Origin: Nitrososphaerota archaeon
Lineage (GTDB): Archaea > Thermoproteota > Bathyarchaeia > Bathyarchaeales > Bathycorpusculaceae
Length of the DNA: 32,216 bases
Assembly: GCA_031282985.1 (NCBI GenBank)
Contig: JAITCR010000071.1
Location: forward strand, 1 to 32,216
Reading direction: 5' to 3'
The notes under the pieces were generated by a model that saw only the letters and a list, made by a program, of their open reading frames with translations, had not been told where the DNA came from and did no database searches. Shown in pieces: positions 8,206 through 19,610 of this stretch. How positions within the stretch are numbered: position 1 is the stretch's first letter; every line of letters begins with the position of its first letter. The position numbers and the translations under genes are program-made.

Positions 8206-8228
8206 CAAAAAGTCTCCTCAATTATTAT

Positions 8229-8480
8229 TTAGACTCCACCTAAAACAAACGAAATATAACCAATTGCAGAACCAATTAAACCCACCACATTTGCTATGGT
8301 TAAAACGACTAAACTATTGGTAAGGAATGAACCAATAAGTTTGATTGCAAAACCGACTAGACCTACCACACCGATACCTAAGACACTAATTTTTATTGAA
8401 AGCCAAAGCTCTTCACGTCCAGGTTTCACTGCTAATTTCAAAGTTCTCGCGCATTGTGATAGGAATGACTTTATGCCCAT
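8229..8480 (-). CDS. secE: protein translocase SecE (Sec61 gamma), with an extra hydrophobic C-terminus
   Basis: An 83-residue protein preceding spt5, the normal archaeal place of secE. The amphipathic helix plus loop (LKLAVKPGREELWLSIKIS) and the following membrane helix (VLGIGVVGLVGFAIKLIGSF) are those of SecE, the clamp subunit of the SecYEG channel. Most archaeal SecE proteins end soon after this helix. Here about 30 further residues form a second hydrophobic segment (SLVVLTIANVVGLIG and on). The reading frame is intact, so the extension looks real. It is the first gene of the operon; the AT-rich 8481-8587 must hold its promoter. Confidence 0.85.
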   Translation of the reverse strand: MGIKSFLSQCARTLKLAVKPGREELWLSIKISVLGIGVVGLVGFAIKLIGSFLTNSLVVLTIANVVGLIGSAIGYISFVLGGV

Positions 8481-8587
8481 ATTTACCGCACACTCATGAT
8501 TTCTTTTTGAAATAATAAATGTTACTATAGTTTTTAAGAGATGGAAACCTTAACAGCACATACATTATTAAACTTTCAGGTTTAAAG

Positions 8588-9418
8588 TTAAATTTTGCGG
8601 TAAACAAGACCAGCGGCATCTAAAGCTGCTATTAAATCGGGTTTATCCTCGCTTTTTATACCTCTCCAATCCAGTAACACTTCAGAAATTTGCTCTAAAC
8701 TGCGTTCAACACAATGTTTAAGCACAGTAACATCCACGTTAGCAACAGCATATTTTGGAATCATATGACCAAAAATTGCTTCACCACTAAGAGCCATTTG
8801 AGTGAAATTTTTATTATAATGAGTTCCACCTATACCGATAACAGCTCTTTGAGTTGGTTTAGACTCAAAAGTGTCTATTGTAGAAATTACAGCACAAGCC
8901 ACAGCATAAGCTGCTTTAGAGTCAGTCCACTGAGACATAGAACTTCCAAGTTCAACAAACATCGTCGGCACATTTAATGATGGTCCATGGTGAGTAACCT
9001 CAAAAGACACTTCATAATCCATCAACTCAAGTTTTTGTTGAAAAAAAGTAAGCATTTTCAAGGTGTAGCTCATCACAGTAGCTGGAGAAACAGAAACCAT
9101 ACGGGACAAACCGCCAAAGTCCGCATTTGCAAAGTTTCCTGTAGGATGCACAGTCAATGTTGGTGTACCACTTTGGCTGCTGTGTCTTGATATAAAAATT
9201 ATTAGTTCTGCATCTGGAAAGTTTTCAGGAAGATTTTGAGCGTATACGGATTCTTCGTTTAGTCTAATGAGAGTAACTGATTTTTGGTTGAAACATGCAG
9301 TGTAAATGGGGTTATCTTGGAATTTTTCATGGATTTTTTGGAACTGGTAATGTTGTAGAATTTGATTAGCGATGCACAAGCTTGCTGTGTCTTTGTTTGA
9401 GGAAACTAGCAAAATCAT
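8588..9418 (-). CDS. dtdA: D-aminoacyl-tRNA deacylase (DtdA/GEK1 family)
   Basis: A 276-residue protein with the GEK1/DTD2 signatures FISRHSSQSGTPTLTVHPTGN, EVTHHGPSLNVP with FVELGSS, and IGIGGTHYNKNFT. The conserved histidines in HTHHG- and GGTHY-type motifs fit metal-dependent hydrolysis of D-amino acids from mischarged tRNAs, the archaeal and plant solution to this problem. I start at the ATG at 9418 (MILLVSSNKD, the family start); a TTG at 9472 would add 18 unmatched residues. It lies 107 bp upstream of secE on the same strand and may be transcribed separately. Confidence 0.93.
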   Translation of the reverse strand: MILLVSSNKDTASLCIANQILQHYQFQKIHEKFQDNPIYTACFNQKSVTLIRLNEESVYAQNLPENFPDAELIIFISRHSSQSGTPTLTVHPTGNFANADFGGLSRMVSVSPATVMSYTLKMLTFFQQKLELMDYEVSFEVTHHGPSLNVPTMFVELGSSMSQWTDSKAAYAVACAVISTIDTFESKPTQRAVIGIGGTHYNKNFTQMALSGEAIFGHMIPKYAVANVDVTVLKHCVERSLEQISEVLLDWRGIKSEDKPDLIAALDAAGLVYRKI

Positions 9419-9566
9419 ATGATCATTTTTTAGTACATGTTTTTGTTGAAAAAGGTTTCCACAACTAAACAATATTTGTAATGGTTAACATAAACAAGTA
9501 TAGTTATTAAAAAACGTTGAAACAGTTTTAATAATTTTGGAATAATATTAAGGATGATATTGCATA

Positions 9567-9577
9567 AACCTTATAAT
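9567..9577 (+). promoter_or_regulatory. TATA box for the carbamoyltransferase gene
   Basis: AACCTTATAAT places the transcript start near 9598, which is downstream of the ATG at 9584 and upstream of the ATG at 9620. It therefore supports 9620, which also has GGTGGAAGG directly before it. Confidence 0.45.
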
Positions 9578-9619
9578 TGCTAGATGATTACGCAGTATCT
9601 GATTGTAGAAGGTGGAAGG

Positions 9620-10531
9620 ATGCATTTACTTAACTTTAAAGAACTGTCTAATCAAGAGCTTATACAATTAGTTGACACAGCAATAGCAATTAAAAACTAT
9701 CCACAAAAATACGCCAAAACTTTAGAAGGAAAAACAGCTGCGTTAATTTTTCAAAAAACTTCCACTCGCACACGTGTTTCATTTGAAGTTGCTATGACAC
9801 AACTTGGTGGACACGGTCTTTTTTTGGATTGGAGAACCACCAACTTTGTAATGGCAGATCTTTCTGACGAGATAGGTTATCTATCACGCAACATTGATTG
9901 CATCATGGCAAGACTGCTTTACAATGCAGATCTAAACAAAATAGCAGAAAATAGCCGAGTACCAATCATCAACGGATGTGACGAAAAATATCATCCCAGC
10001 CAAGCCATAGCAGACCTAATTACTATAAAAGAAAAAAAAGGCACGCTAACAGGAACAAAAATGGTTTACATTGGAGTACACAACAATGTTACCAACTCAT
10101 TAATTGAAGCATGCACTAAAACAGGTATAAAAATCACAACAGTCTGCCCCATATTTAATGAAGCCTCAAGAGATAATGAACTCTTAAAAGAAACAAAAAA
10201 AACAGGCCTATGGGAATCCACATTAAACCTGAAAAACGCAGTTTCAGATGCAGACTTTGTGTACACTGACACATGGGTAGATATGGAATTTTTTACTGAC
10301 CCAAAGTACAGCGAGGAAAAAGAGAAGCGCATAAAATTAATGATGCCATATCAAATTAACGCTGAGTTACTAAAAGGCATCAATGCCTATGTGATGCATG
10401 ATATGCCGATCCATCGTGGCTATGAAATTACTGCTGATGCTATTGAAAGCCCAAAAAGTGTAATTTATGAGCAGGCAGAAAATAGGTTGTATTCAGCTAA
10501 AGCAATTCTGTTAAAGCTAATCAGAACCTAA
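9620..10531 (+). CDS. ornithine-carbamoyltransferase-family protein with altered active-site motifs
   Basis: A 303-residue aspartate/ornithine carbamoyltransferase fold. The carbamoyl-phosphate loop STRTR is intact (residues 48-52) and HPSQ (125-128) corresponds to the OTC HPxQ motif. Two substrate-side motifs differ from ornithine transcarbamylases. The HCLP motif, whose cysteine contacts ornithine, is HDMP (260-263). The SMG loop that closes over ornithine is replaced (WVDMEFF at 219-225). The C-terminus (YEQAENRLYSAKAILL) is typical. It therefore probably transfers a carbamoyl group, but to an acceptor that may not be ornithine. The ATG at 9620 follows GGTGGAAGG. No arginine-pathway gene is adjacent; DNA ligase follows on the same strand. 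Confidence 0.85.
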   Translation: MHLLNFKELSNQELIQLVDTAIAIKNYPQKYAKTLEGKTAALIFQKTSTRTRVSFEVAMTQLGGHGLFLDWRTTNFVMADLSDEIGYLSRNIDCIMARLLYNADLNKIAENSRVPIINGCDEKYHPSQAIADLITIKEKKGTLTGTKMVYIGVHNNVTNSLIEACTKTGIKITTVCPIFNEASRDNELLKETKKTGLWESTLNLKNAVSDADFVYTDTWVDMEFFTDPKYSEEKEKRIKLMMPYQINAELLKGINAYVMHDMPIHRGYEITADAIESPKSVIYEQAENRLYSAKAILLKLIRT

Positions 10532-10643
10532 GTTTTCTTTTCTGTTTATTATTTGAGAAGCTCTATTGTCAGATATGGTTTTCATATGATGTTAGGCGTT
10601 ACTTTATAGGTCACTTAATCAGTATTTGAATAGGCCGAAAGAG

Positions 10644-12407
10644 ATGGATTATGCAGTTATTGCTGATGCTTACAGAAAAATTGAGTCAACTACTAAACGT
10701 CTTGAAATGACAGACATATTAGTGGATTTATTAAGAAACACATCTAAGGATATTGTTACTAAAATTGTCTATCTTACTCAAGGTAAGTTATATCCGGATT
10801 TTGTTGGTATAGAGATAGGGATAGCAGAAAAGTTAGCTATTAAATCGCTTGTCCGTGCTTCTGGAAGGAAAGAGAGTGAAATATTATCTGACCTACAAAA
10901 AACAGGAGATATTGGCCAAGTAGCAGAAAATCAACTTGCTAAAAAAAAGCAGGCTACGTTTTTTTCAAAAACTCTAACCGTTGAGCATGTTTATGAATCA
11001 TTTGACAAGATGGCAAAAACAACGGGTTCAGGTGCTGTGGATATGAAAACAGCCGTTTTTGCAGGTCTGCTCTCAGATGCTTCACCTAAAGAGGCAAAAT
11101 ACATCATACGCACTGCCACAGGCAATTTACGTTTAGGCATTGCAGACATGACAGTGTTGGAAGCATTAGCTATCGCATACGGAGGCGGTAAAGAAGCCCG
11201 GGGGCCAATTGAAAGGGCTTACAATATTTGTTCGGATCTTGGCAGAGTATCAGAGATACTTGTTCGAGAAGGGTTAGATGCCATAAAAAAAATGCAAGTA
11301 AAAGTTTTTGAACCAATTCGACCAATGCTAGCAGAAAGATTACCTTCCCCAGAAGAAATTTTGGAGAAACTCAACGGTAAATGTTTAGCTGAATACAAAT
11401 ACGACGGCGAACGCATACAAGCACACAAACAGGGCAACAATGTTGCCCTTTACTCAAGACAACTAGAGAACATTTCCAGCCAATACCCAGACGTTGCTGA
11501 TTTAATTAGAAAACAAGTAAAAGCCCAGGAAGCAATTTTTGAAGCAGAATGCGTCGCAGTAGATATAGAAACAGGCGACCTGAGACCTTTTCAAGAACTC
11601 ATGCACCGCCGACGCAAATATGATATAGAAACCGCCATTGAACAATACCCAATTTCACTATACACATTTGACCTATTATTTGTCAACGGCAAAGACTTAA
11701 CCTGTGAACCCCTAACAGATAGACGAGCCATTTTAGAGGAAGTATTAAACAAAAATATACAACTACAAATAGCCACACAAAAAGTTGCCAACAACACCAA
11801 AGAACTAGAAGATTTTTTTGAAAAAGCCATAGAAGAAGGCTGTGAAGGCTTAATGTGTAAATCCATAACTAAAGACTCAGTTTATCAGGCAGGAAACCGT
11901 GGCTGGTTATGGATAAAATATAAACGGGATTACAAAAGCGAGATGACAGACACTGTTGACTTAGTTGTAGTAGGCGCTTTTCATGGCAGAGGCAAACGAG
12001 CAGGAGCATATGGCGCATTATTATTAGCAGCGTATAATAAAGAAAAGGACATATTTGAAACTGTAACAAAATGTGGCACAGGCTTCACTGATAAGGACAT
12101 AACAGATTTGCATACAATATTGCAGAATCATGTTATACCTCGTAAACACGCTAGAATTTTGTCAATGATGGAAGCGGAGGTCTGGTTTGAACCATTTGTT
12201 GTTCTTGAAATTTTAGGTGCAGAGGTCACGTTAAGTCCAATTCACATGTGCGCCATGGAGTCAATTCGCAAAGACAGCGGACTTGCAATTCGTTTCCCAA
12301 GATTTACTGGAAAATACCGCACAGACAAAAGTCCACAAGACGCCACCACTGCAAGAGAAGTTGTAGAAATGTATCAAAACCAGCTTAAACAAATAAACCA
12401 AACATAA
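10644..12407 (+). CDS. lig: ATP-dependent DNA ligase I
   Basis: A 587-residue archaeal/eukaryotic-type ligase that seals Okazaki fragments using ATP. Domains run in the standard order: N-terminal DNA-binding helical domain (residues 1 to about 210), adenylation domain with motif I EYKYDGER (adenylated lysine at residue 252), motif III region (YTFDLLFVNGKDL), motif IV (EGLMCKS), motif V (WIKYKRDY), and the OB domain to the end. Motifs and length are complete. I use the ATG at 10644 (MDYAVIADAY); an upstream TTG at 10626 would add six residues. A gene encoding a coiled-coil protein follows on the same strand after 74 bp and may be co-transcribed. Confidence 0.96.
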   Translation: MDYAVIADAYRKIESTTKRLEMTDILVDLLRNTSKDIVTKIVYLTQGKLYPDFVGIEIGIAEKLAIKSLVRASGRKESEILSDLQKTGDIGQVAENQLAKKKQATFFSKTLTVEHVYESFDKMAKTTGSGAVDMKTAVFAGLLSDASPKEAKYIIRTATGNLRLGIADMTVLEALAIAYGGGKEARGPIERAYNICSDLGRVSEILVREGLDAIKKMQVKVFEPIRPMLAERLPSPEEILEKLNGKCLAEYKYDGERIQAHKQGNNVALYSRQLENISSQYPDVADLIRKQVKAQEAIFEAECVAVDIETGDLRPFQELMHRRRKYDIETAIEQYPISLYTFDLLFVNGKDLTCEPLTDRRAILEEVLNKNIQLQIATQKVANNTKELEDFFEKAIEEGCEGLMCKSITKDSVYQAGNRGWLWIKYKRDYKSEMTDTVDLVVVGAFHGRGKRAGAYGALLLAAYNKEKDIFETVTKCGTGFTDKDITDLHTILQNHVIPRKHARILSMMEAEVWFEPFVVLEILGAEVTLSPIHMCAMESIRKDSGLAIRFPRFTGKYRTDKSPQDATTAREVVEMYQNQLKQINQT

Positions 12408-12481
12408 CAAGCGAGCATTAGGCTAAAAACGGATAATAAGAAGCATAACGCTAAAAGTATAGTAATAAGTGAGGAAAACCT

Positions 12482-13117
12482 GTGGCTTTAGATCCAGAAA
12501 AAATGAGGACACTTATTGCGTTTAAAAAACGTTTAGAAAACCAACTTGAAAAGCTAAATGTTGAAACCATAGAAACGCAAACAGCAGTAGACATAGTTAA
12601 TACTATGCTACTTGAAAAAGGTTTCAAACGAGGGGACCTAAAAGAAGTTCAAACACCAAACCTGCCAAAAGAAGTAGTGCTACCAAAACAGGAAACACAC
12701 GAAACACCAATTGACACACGACCCACACCAACACTCACAGTAACAACAACACCTCAAGACAGAGACAACGTATTTCTACTTAAAACAATGAACGACGAAT
12801 CACTAGCACTAATTTGCTTTAACAAAGAAGACATGCATGTAATGCCTGATGAAAGCAAACAGTTTAACGCCAAGACACCACCTTTCCAAAACTTTTTGGT
12901 AGAAAAAGTTCTTGCTAAAATGAAAGAGAAAGACATTGAACTTGTACACAATAATCAATTAGAAGCAAACAAAGCCTTCACTTATGAGATTATCAAAGAA
13001 GAAGGGGATTTAATCCGAGAAATAGTAATTCACAATGTTGACGACGAGCGTCTGAAAGAGTTAAAATCAAGCATACGCTGGACACTAGAAAAAATGTATG
13101 AAAAAATGCAAAATTAA
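12482..13117 (+). CDS. coiled-coil protein of unknown function downstream of DNA ligase
   Basis: A 211-residue protein I do not recognise. It starts with GTG at 12482 behind GAGGAAAACCT, a good ribosome site. Residues 5-35 are a charged heptad-like helix (FKKRLENQLEKLNVET). Residues 60-95 are a Pro/Thr-rich linker, and 96-211 form a mixed alpha/beta domain ending in another long helix (RWTLEKMYEKMQN). No cysteine pairs, membrane segment or catalytic motif is seen. The arrangement (coiled coil, disordered linker, globular domain) suggests a scaffolding or complex-forming protein. Its position behind ligase is the only hint to a role in DNA metabolism. Confidence 0.75.
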   Translation: MALDPEKMRTLIAFKKRLENQLEKLNVETIETQTAVDIVNTMLLEKGFKRGDLKEVQTPNLPKEVVLPKQETHETPIDTRPTPTLTVTTTPQDRDNVFLLKTMNDESLALICFNKEDMHVMPDESKQFNAKTPPFQNFLVEKVLAKMKEKDIELVHNNQLEANKAFTYEIIKEEGDLIREIVIHNVDDERLKELKSSIRWTLEKMYEKMQN

Positions 13118-13122
13118 AAAAA

Positions 13123-13446
13123 TTATTGTAAATGTTTTTCAATTGTTGCTGTTATGCTCGTTTTAATGCATAACCCAACAAGGCGTTCAACTTCCTGACC
13201 ATCTTTGAAGAGTATCATCGTGGGAATACTAAAAACCTGAAATTTTTCAGCTGTAGCAGAGTTTCCATCGACATCAAGTTTGCCAATTAAAACTTTACCA
13301 TGATATTCCTGTGCTATTTCAGCTATTGTCGGTGCTAACGCTCTACAGGGACCACACCAAGTTGCCCAAAAATCAATGAAAACAAGTTTATTACTTTTTA
13401 TGGTTTCTTCAAAATTGACATCTGTAACATGGAAAGGAGAACTCAA
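13123..13446 (-). CDS. thioredoxin
   Basis: A 107-residue thioredoxin with the active site W30-C-G-P-C34 in the usual context (VFIDFWATWCGPC), the cis-proline loop (SIPTMILF) and the C-terminal helix. It reduces protein disulfides in the cytoplasm; no signal peptide is seen. The start is TTG at 13446, supported by AGGAGTG upstream; there is no suitable ATG nearby. It converges on the coiled-coil gene with only 5 bp between the stops. A cysteine near the end (GLCIKTS) replaces the more usual region after the GxxxK/R loop and may be redox-active. Confidence 0.95.
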   Translation of the reverse strand: MSSPFHVTDVNFEETIKSNKLVFIDFWATWCGPCRALAPTIAEIAQEYHGKVLIGKLDVDGNSATAEKFQVFSIPTMILFKDGQEVERLVGLCIKTSITATIEKHLQ

Positions 13447-13555
13447 TTTACAACACTCCTACAATATCGTTAGAATTCTCTTTTGCGCAATATAAAGCAT
13501 TAGTCAACAGTCCTCTTTTTGTTTACTTACCTCTCTTTCTTTTTGAAAAGGAAGT

Positions 13556-14851
13556 TTAGAGGTCTATGCTTCCGCGGAGTAATTGTACATCTACAACTTG
13601 TCCTGTGTCAGCATAGATTCCAACAGTAACTATGTTTAGTCCACCAAAGTAAATCATATCAAGACTTAATTCTATATACCAGTAAGGATACAATTCCACA
13701 GAACCACCTCGAGCGTGAGGCACCATTTGGGTAGATAATGCTGGACGCATAGTTTTGAAACCTGAAACTTGTTGACCCTCAATGGTATAAACCATGGTTT
13801 TTACATAATTTTCTGCAATTTCAACTGCTCGTTCTTGTGTTACAGAAATCAAACTGTTGCTTTTTTGGAATAGGAAATAGTTATCTAACATTGTTATTAG
13901 AATATTATTTTGAAAAGTCATCTGTAAACATTTAGTTTGGTAGTCTATACCGTTTTCAGTGTACATCCAAGTCAATTCAGCAGAGGCACCAGAAATGATG
14001 ACGTTTAATTTCATGTTGTCTTCGGTTACTGTTGTACTCTGTGTTGAGGATACTTTGCTTAGAATGTTAAGCATGTCTGTCAAGTATTCATCACCGGAAT
14101 ACTCTTTGTAACTAGAGAGGATTCGATGGGCATTAAGAAGAAGATTGTTATATGCTTCATTTTGGATAAAGATTGGAGAGCTTTCAATCATAGTAAGCTC
14201 ATACCGGGAAAAATGGCCGTTTCTGAAACGAAAAATGACATTCAAATTACTATTACGACTTTTGAGGGAATACGCTGCTTCTTCTTCAGATAAGCCTCCA
14301 AGGTCAGTTCGCCAATACAAATTGTTACTTAACAAGGAAACAGTATAATTTCGGGTGTCAATATGCGTAACGTTATGTAAAAAATTAACAACTTTATCGG
14401 TTCCCATACCCCAAGACTTCAAGTGTTGATTTTCTGCATAAAGAGTCTGCTGTGATTCTAACAGTTGACTATTTTGGCTATATTGGATAACAGATAAACT
14501 TGCCAAAAGCACAATAACAATTAACAGTGCTCCAAAGACAGCACGTCCCTTAAGAGCTAACCATCGATGTTTAGGTTCAGCACCATGTACATCTTCTACA
14601 CCTTTCAGAGCAGTTATACTAGCTTGACCAAAGGCAGATAACCTATATTGTCCATTGTCTAATTTGGAAATTAGCTCACCAAGACTTTCCAAGTGATAAG
14701 TCAAATTTGGTGTTGAAATACCAAGGGCTTCTACAAGCTCCATAAAAGTCATAGGTTTAGAATCAAGCATACGAAGAATTTTACGCCTTATCGGATGCTT
14801 AAACGAACTAAACATTATCGAGTAAATCTCATCTTCAGGAGTACTTGCCAT
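13556..14851 (-). CDS. membrane-anchored winged-helix protein with large extracytoplasmic domain
   Basis: A 431-residue protein. Residues 10-75 form an ArsR-like winged helix (HPIRRKILRMLDSKPMTFME, then STPNLTYHLESLGEL). Residues about 103-125 form one transmembrane helix (AVFGALLIVIVLLASLSVI). A short coiled region and about 300 residues presumed outside the cell follow, with two PepSY-like or repeat-like stretches (residues about 230-290 and 340-400, the latter EIAENYVKTM). The layout fits one-component membrane sensors that bind DNA inside and sense outside; ligand and targets are unknown. A perfect palindrome, ACTATATAGT, lies 9 bp before the ATG and could be a self-regulatory site. Confidence 0.8.
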   Translation of the reverse strand: MASTPEDEIYSIMFSSFKHPIRRKILRMLDSKPMTFMELVEALGISTPNLTYHLESLGELISKLDNGQYRLSAFGQASITALKGVEDVHGAEPKHRWLALKGRAVFGALLIVIVLLASLSVIQYSQNSQLLESQQTLYAENQHLKSWGMGTDKVVNFLHNVTHIDTRNYTVSLLSNNLYWRTDLGGLSEEEAAYSLKSRNSNLNVIFRFRNGHFSRYELTMIESSPIFIQNEAYNNLLLNAHRILSSYKEYSGDEYLTDMLNILSKVSSTQSTTVTEDNMKLNVIISGASAELTWMYTENGIDYQTKCLQMTFQNNILITMLDNYFLFQKSNSLISVTQERAVEIAENYVKTMVYTIEGQQVSGFKTMRPALSTQMVPHARGGSVELYPYWYIELSLDMIYFGGLNIVTVGIYADTGQVVDVQLLRGSIDL

Positions 14852-14859
14852 CCGCTACC

Positions 14860-14869
14860 ACTATATAGT
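14860..14869. promoter_or_regulatory. palindrome before the membrane HTH gene
   Basis: ACTATATAGT is a perfect 10-bp palindrome 9 bp upstream of the ATG at 14851. It could be a TATA box, but normal spacing would then start the transcript inside the gene, so an operator for the downstream regulator is an alternative. Confidence 0.25.
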
Positions 14870-14966
14870 AAATAACGCACTTAAACTATAAAGATTTCAT
14901 TCAAACAAAGCCTAAAAGAAGTGTATACTATCAACTAATAATTAAGACTGATGTTGTAGGAATTAA

Positions 14967-15007
14967 GTGATGTATTATCACCTAGTCAGTCGTTATTTAT
15001 GGACTGA
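14967..15007 (-). terminator. two small hairpins after nusA
   Basis: On the minus strand, just after the nusA stop, TCAGTC pairs with GACTGA across a 10-base loop (14986-15007). Slightly further GTGAT pairs with ATCAC (14967-14981). They are weak and lack a long T run, so a role as operon terminator is only possible. Confidence 0.25.
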
Positions 15008-15009
15008 GC

Positions 15010-15447
15010 TTAGGTGATGCTGATGTTTTGAATGTCGAAATATCGTTTTGCTAAAAAGCGCAACCGTTCAGCATTTTTACCGTTTTTACCTATAGCGACA
15101 CCCTTATCTTTAGCACTTATAGCAATGACAGCCATTTTTTTACCATCGGTACGTTCTGTGACACGAATTTCGCGCACTATTGCAGGTTTAAGGGCATTCT
15201 TTATGAATTGAACAGGGTCTTCACTATATTCAATAATTTCATGTTTTTTCCCAGTCATTCGTTCAAGGGCATGAATGTTTCTTCCACCTTTACCAATGGC
15301 TACACCTACTTGACCTTGACTTACAATAAAGATTACTCGTTCTTGTTCTTCGTCAATTATACAGTCCTTCACGCTTGCGCCGCTTATGCTTTCAAACAAT
15401 GCGATATAACGCATTTCATCGCATGTGATTTTTATGCCGGTTGTCAT
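15010..15447 (-). CDS. nusA: NusA-like KH-domain transcription factor
   Basis: A 145-residue archaeal NusA: two KH domains without the N-terminal and S1 domains of bacterial NusA. The GxxG loops are visible as VAIGKGGRNIHALERM (first) and VAIGKNGKNAERL (second). It overlaps rpl30e by 4 bp (ATGA), so translation is coupled. This is the normal end section of the archaeal rpo operon; rps12 and rps7, which usually follow, are not here. Confidence 0.94.
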   Translation of the reverse strand: MTTGIKITCDEMRYIALFESISGASVKDCIIDEEQERVIFIVSQGQVGVAIGKGGRNIHALERMTGKKHEIIEYSEDPVQFIKNALKPAIVREIRVTERTDGKKMAVIAISAKDKGVAIGKNGKNAERLRFLAKRYFDIQNISIT

Positions 15448-15775
15448 TGCTCTCCTCCAATGGTTTCTTGAATTTCAGATGTTTCTATTGCTTTAAGAAT
15501 ATCTGAATCTCCTGATTCCCTGATGCTTAATGCAGAAATAATGAATAGTTTACCTGCAACTTCAGCTAAATCCATTGATGTACCTCTATAGGTCATCACT
15601 GGAACTTTTGAGATTTTACCATAGTATTCTATATCATCTTTTATGCTTTTTGGACAGTTAGAAGCTAAAAGGATCAGTTTAGCCTTACCAGTTTTAGCGT
15701 TTTGTAATGCCGAGTTGGCTCCAAAAGAAACTTTGCCAGTTTTGACGGCTAACGCGATTGCTTTATCTATATTTA

Positions 15776-15779
<4 letters not shown>
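15444..15779 (-). CDS. rpl30e: ribosomal protein L30e
   Basis: A 111-residue L7Ae/L30e-fold protein (KLILLASNCPKSIKDDIEYY, then VPVMTYRGTSMDLAEVAGK), the L30e of the large subunit. It overlaps both neighbours by four bases (rpoA at its start, nusA at its end), which indicates translational coupling. The 12 residues after SALSIRESG are a short acidic extension beyond the usual core. Confidence 0.94.
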
Positions 15780-19609
<3,830 letters not shown>

Positions 19610-19610
19610 G

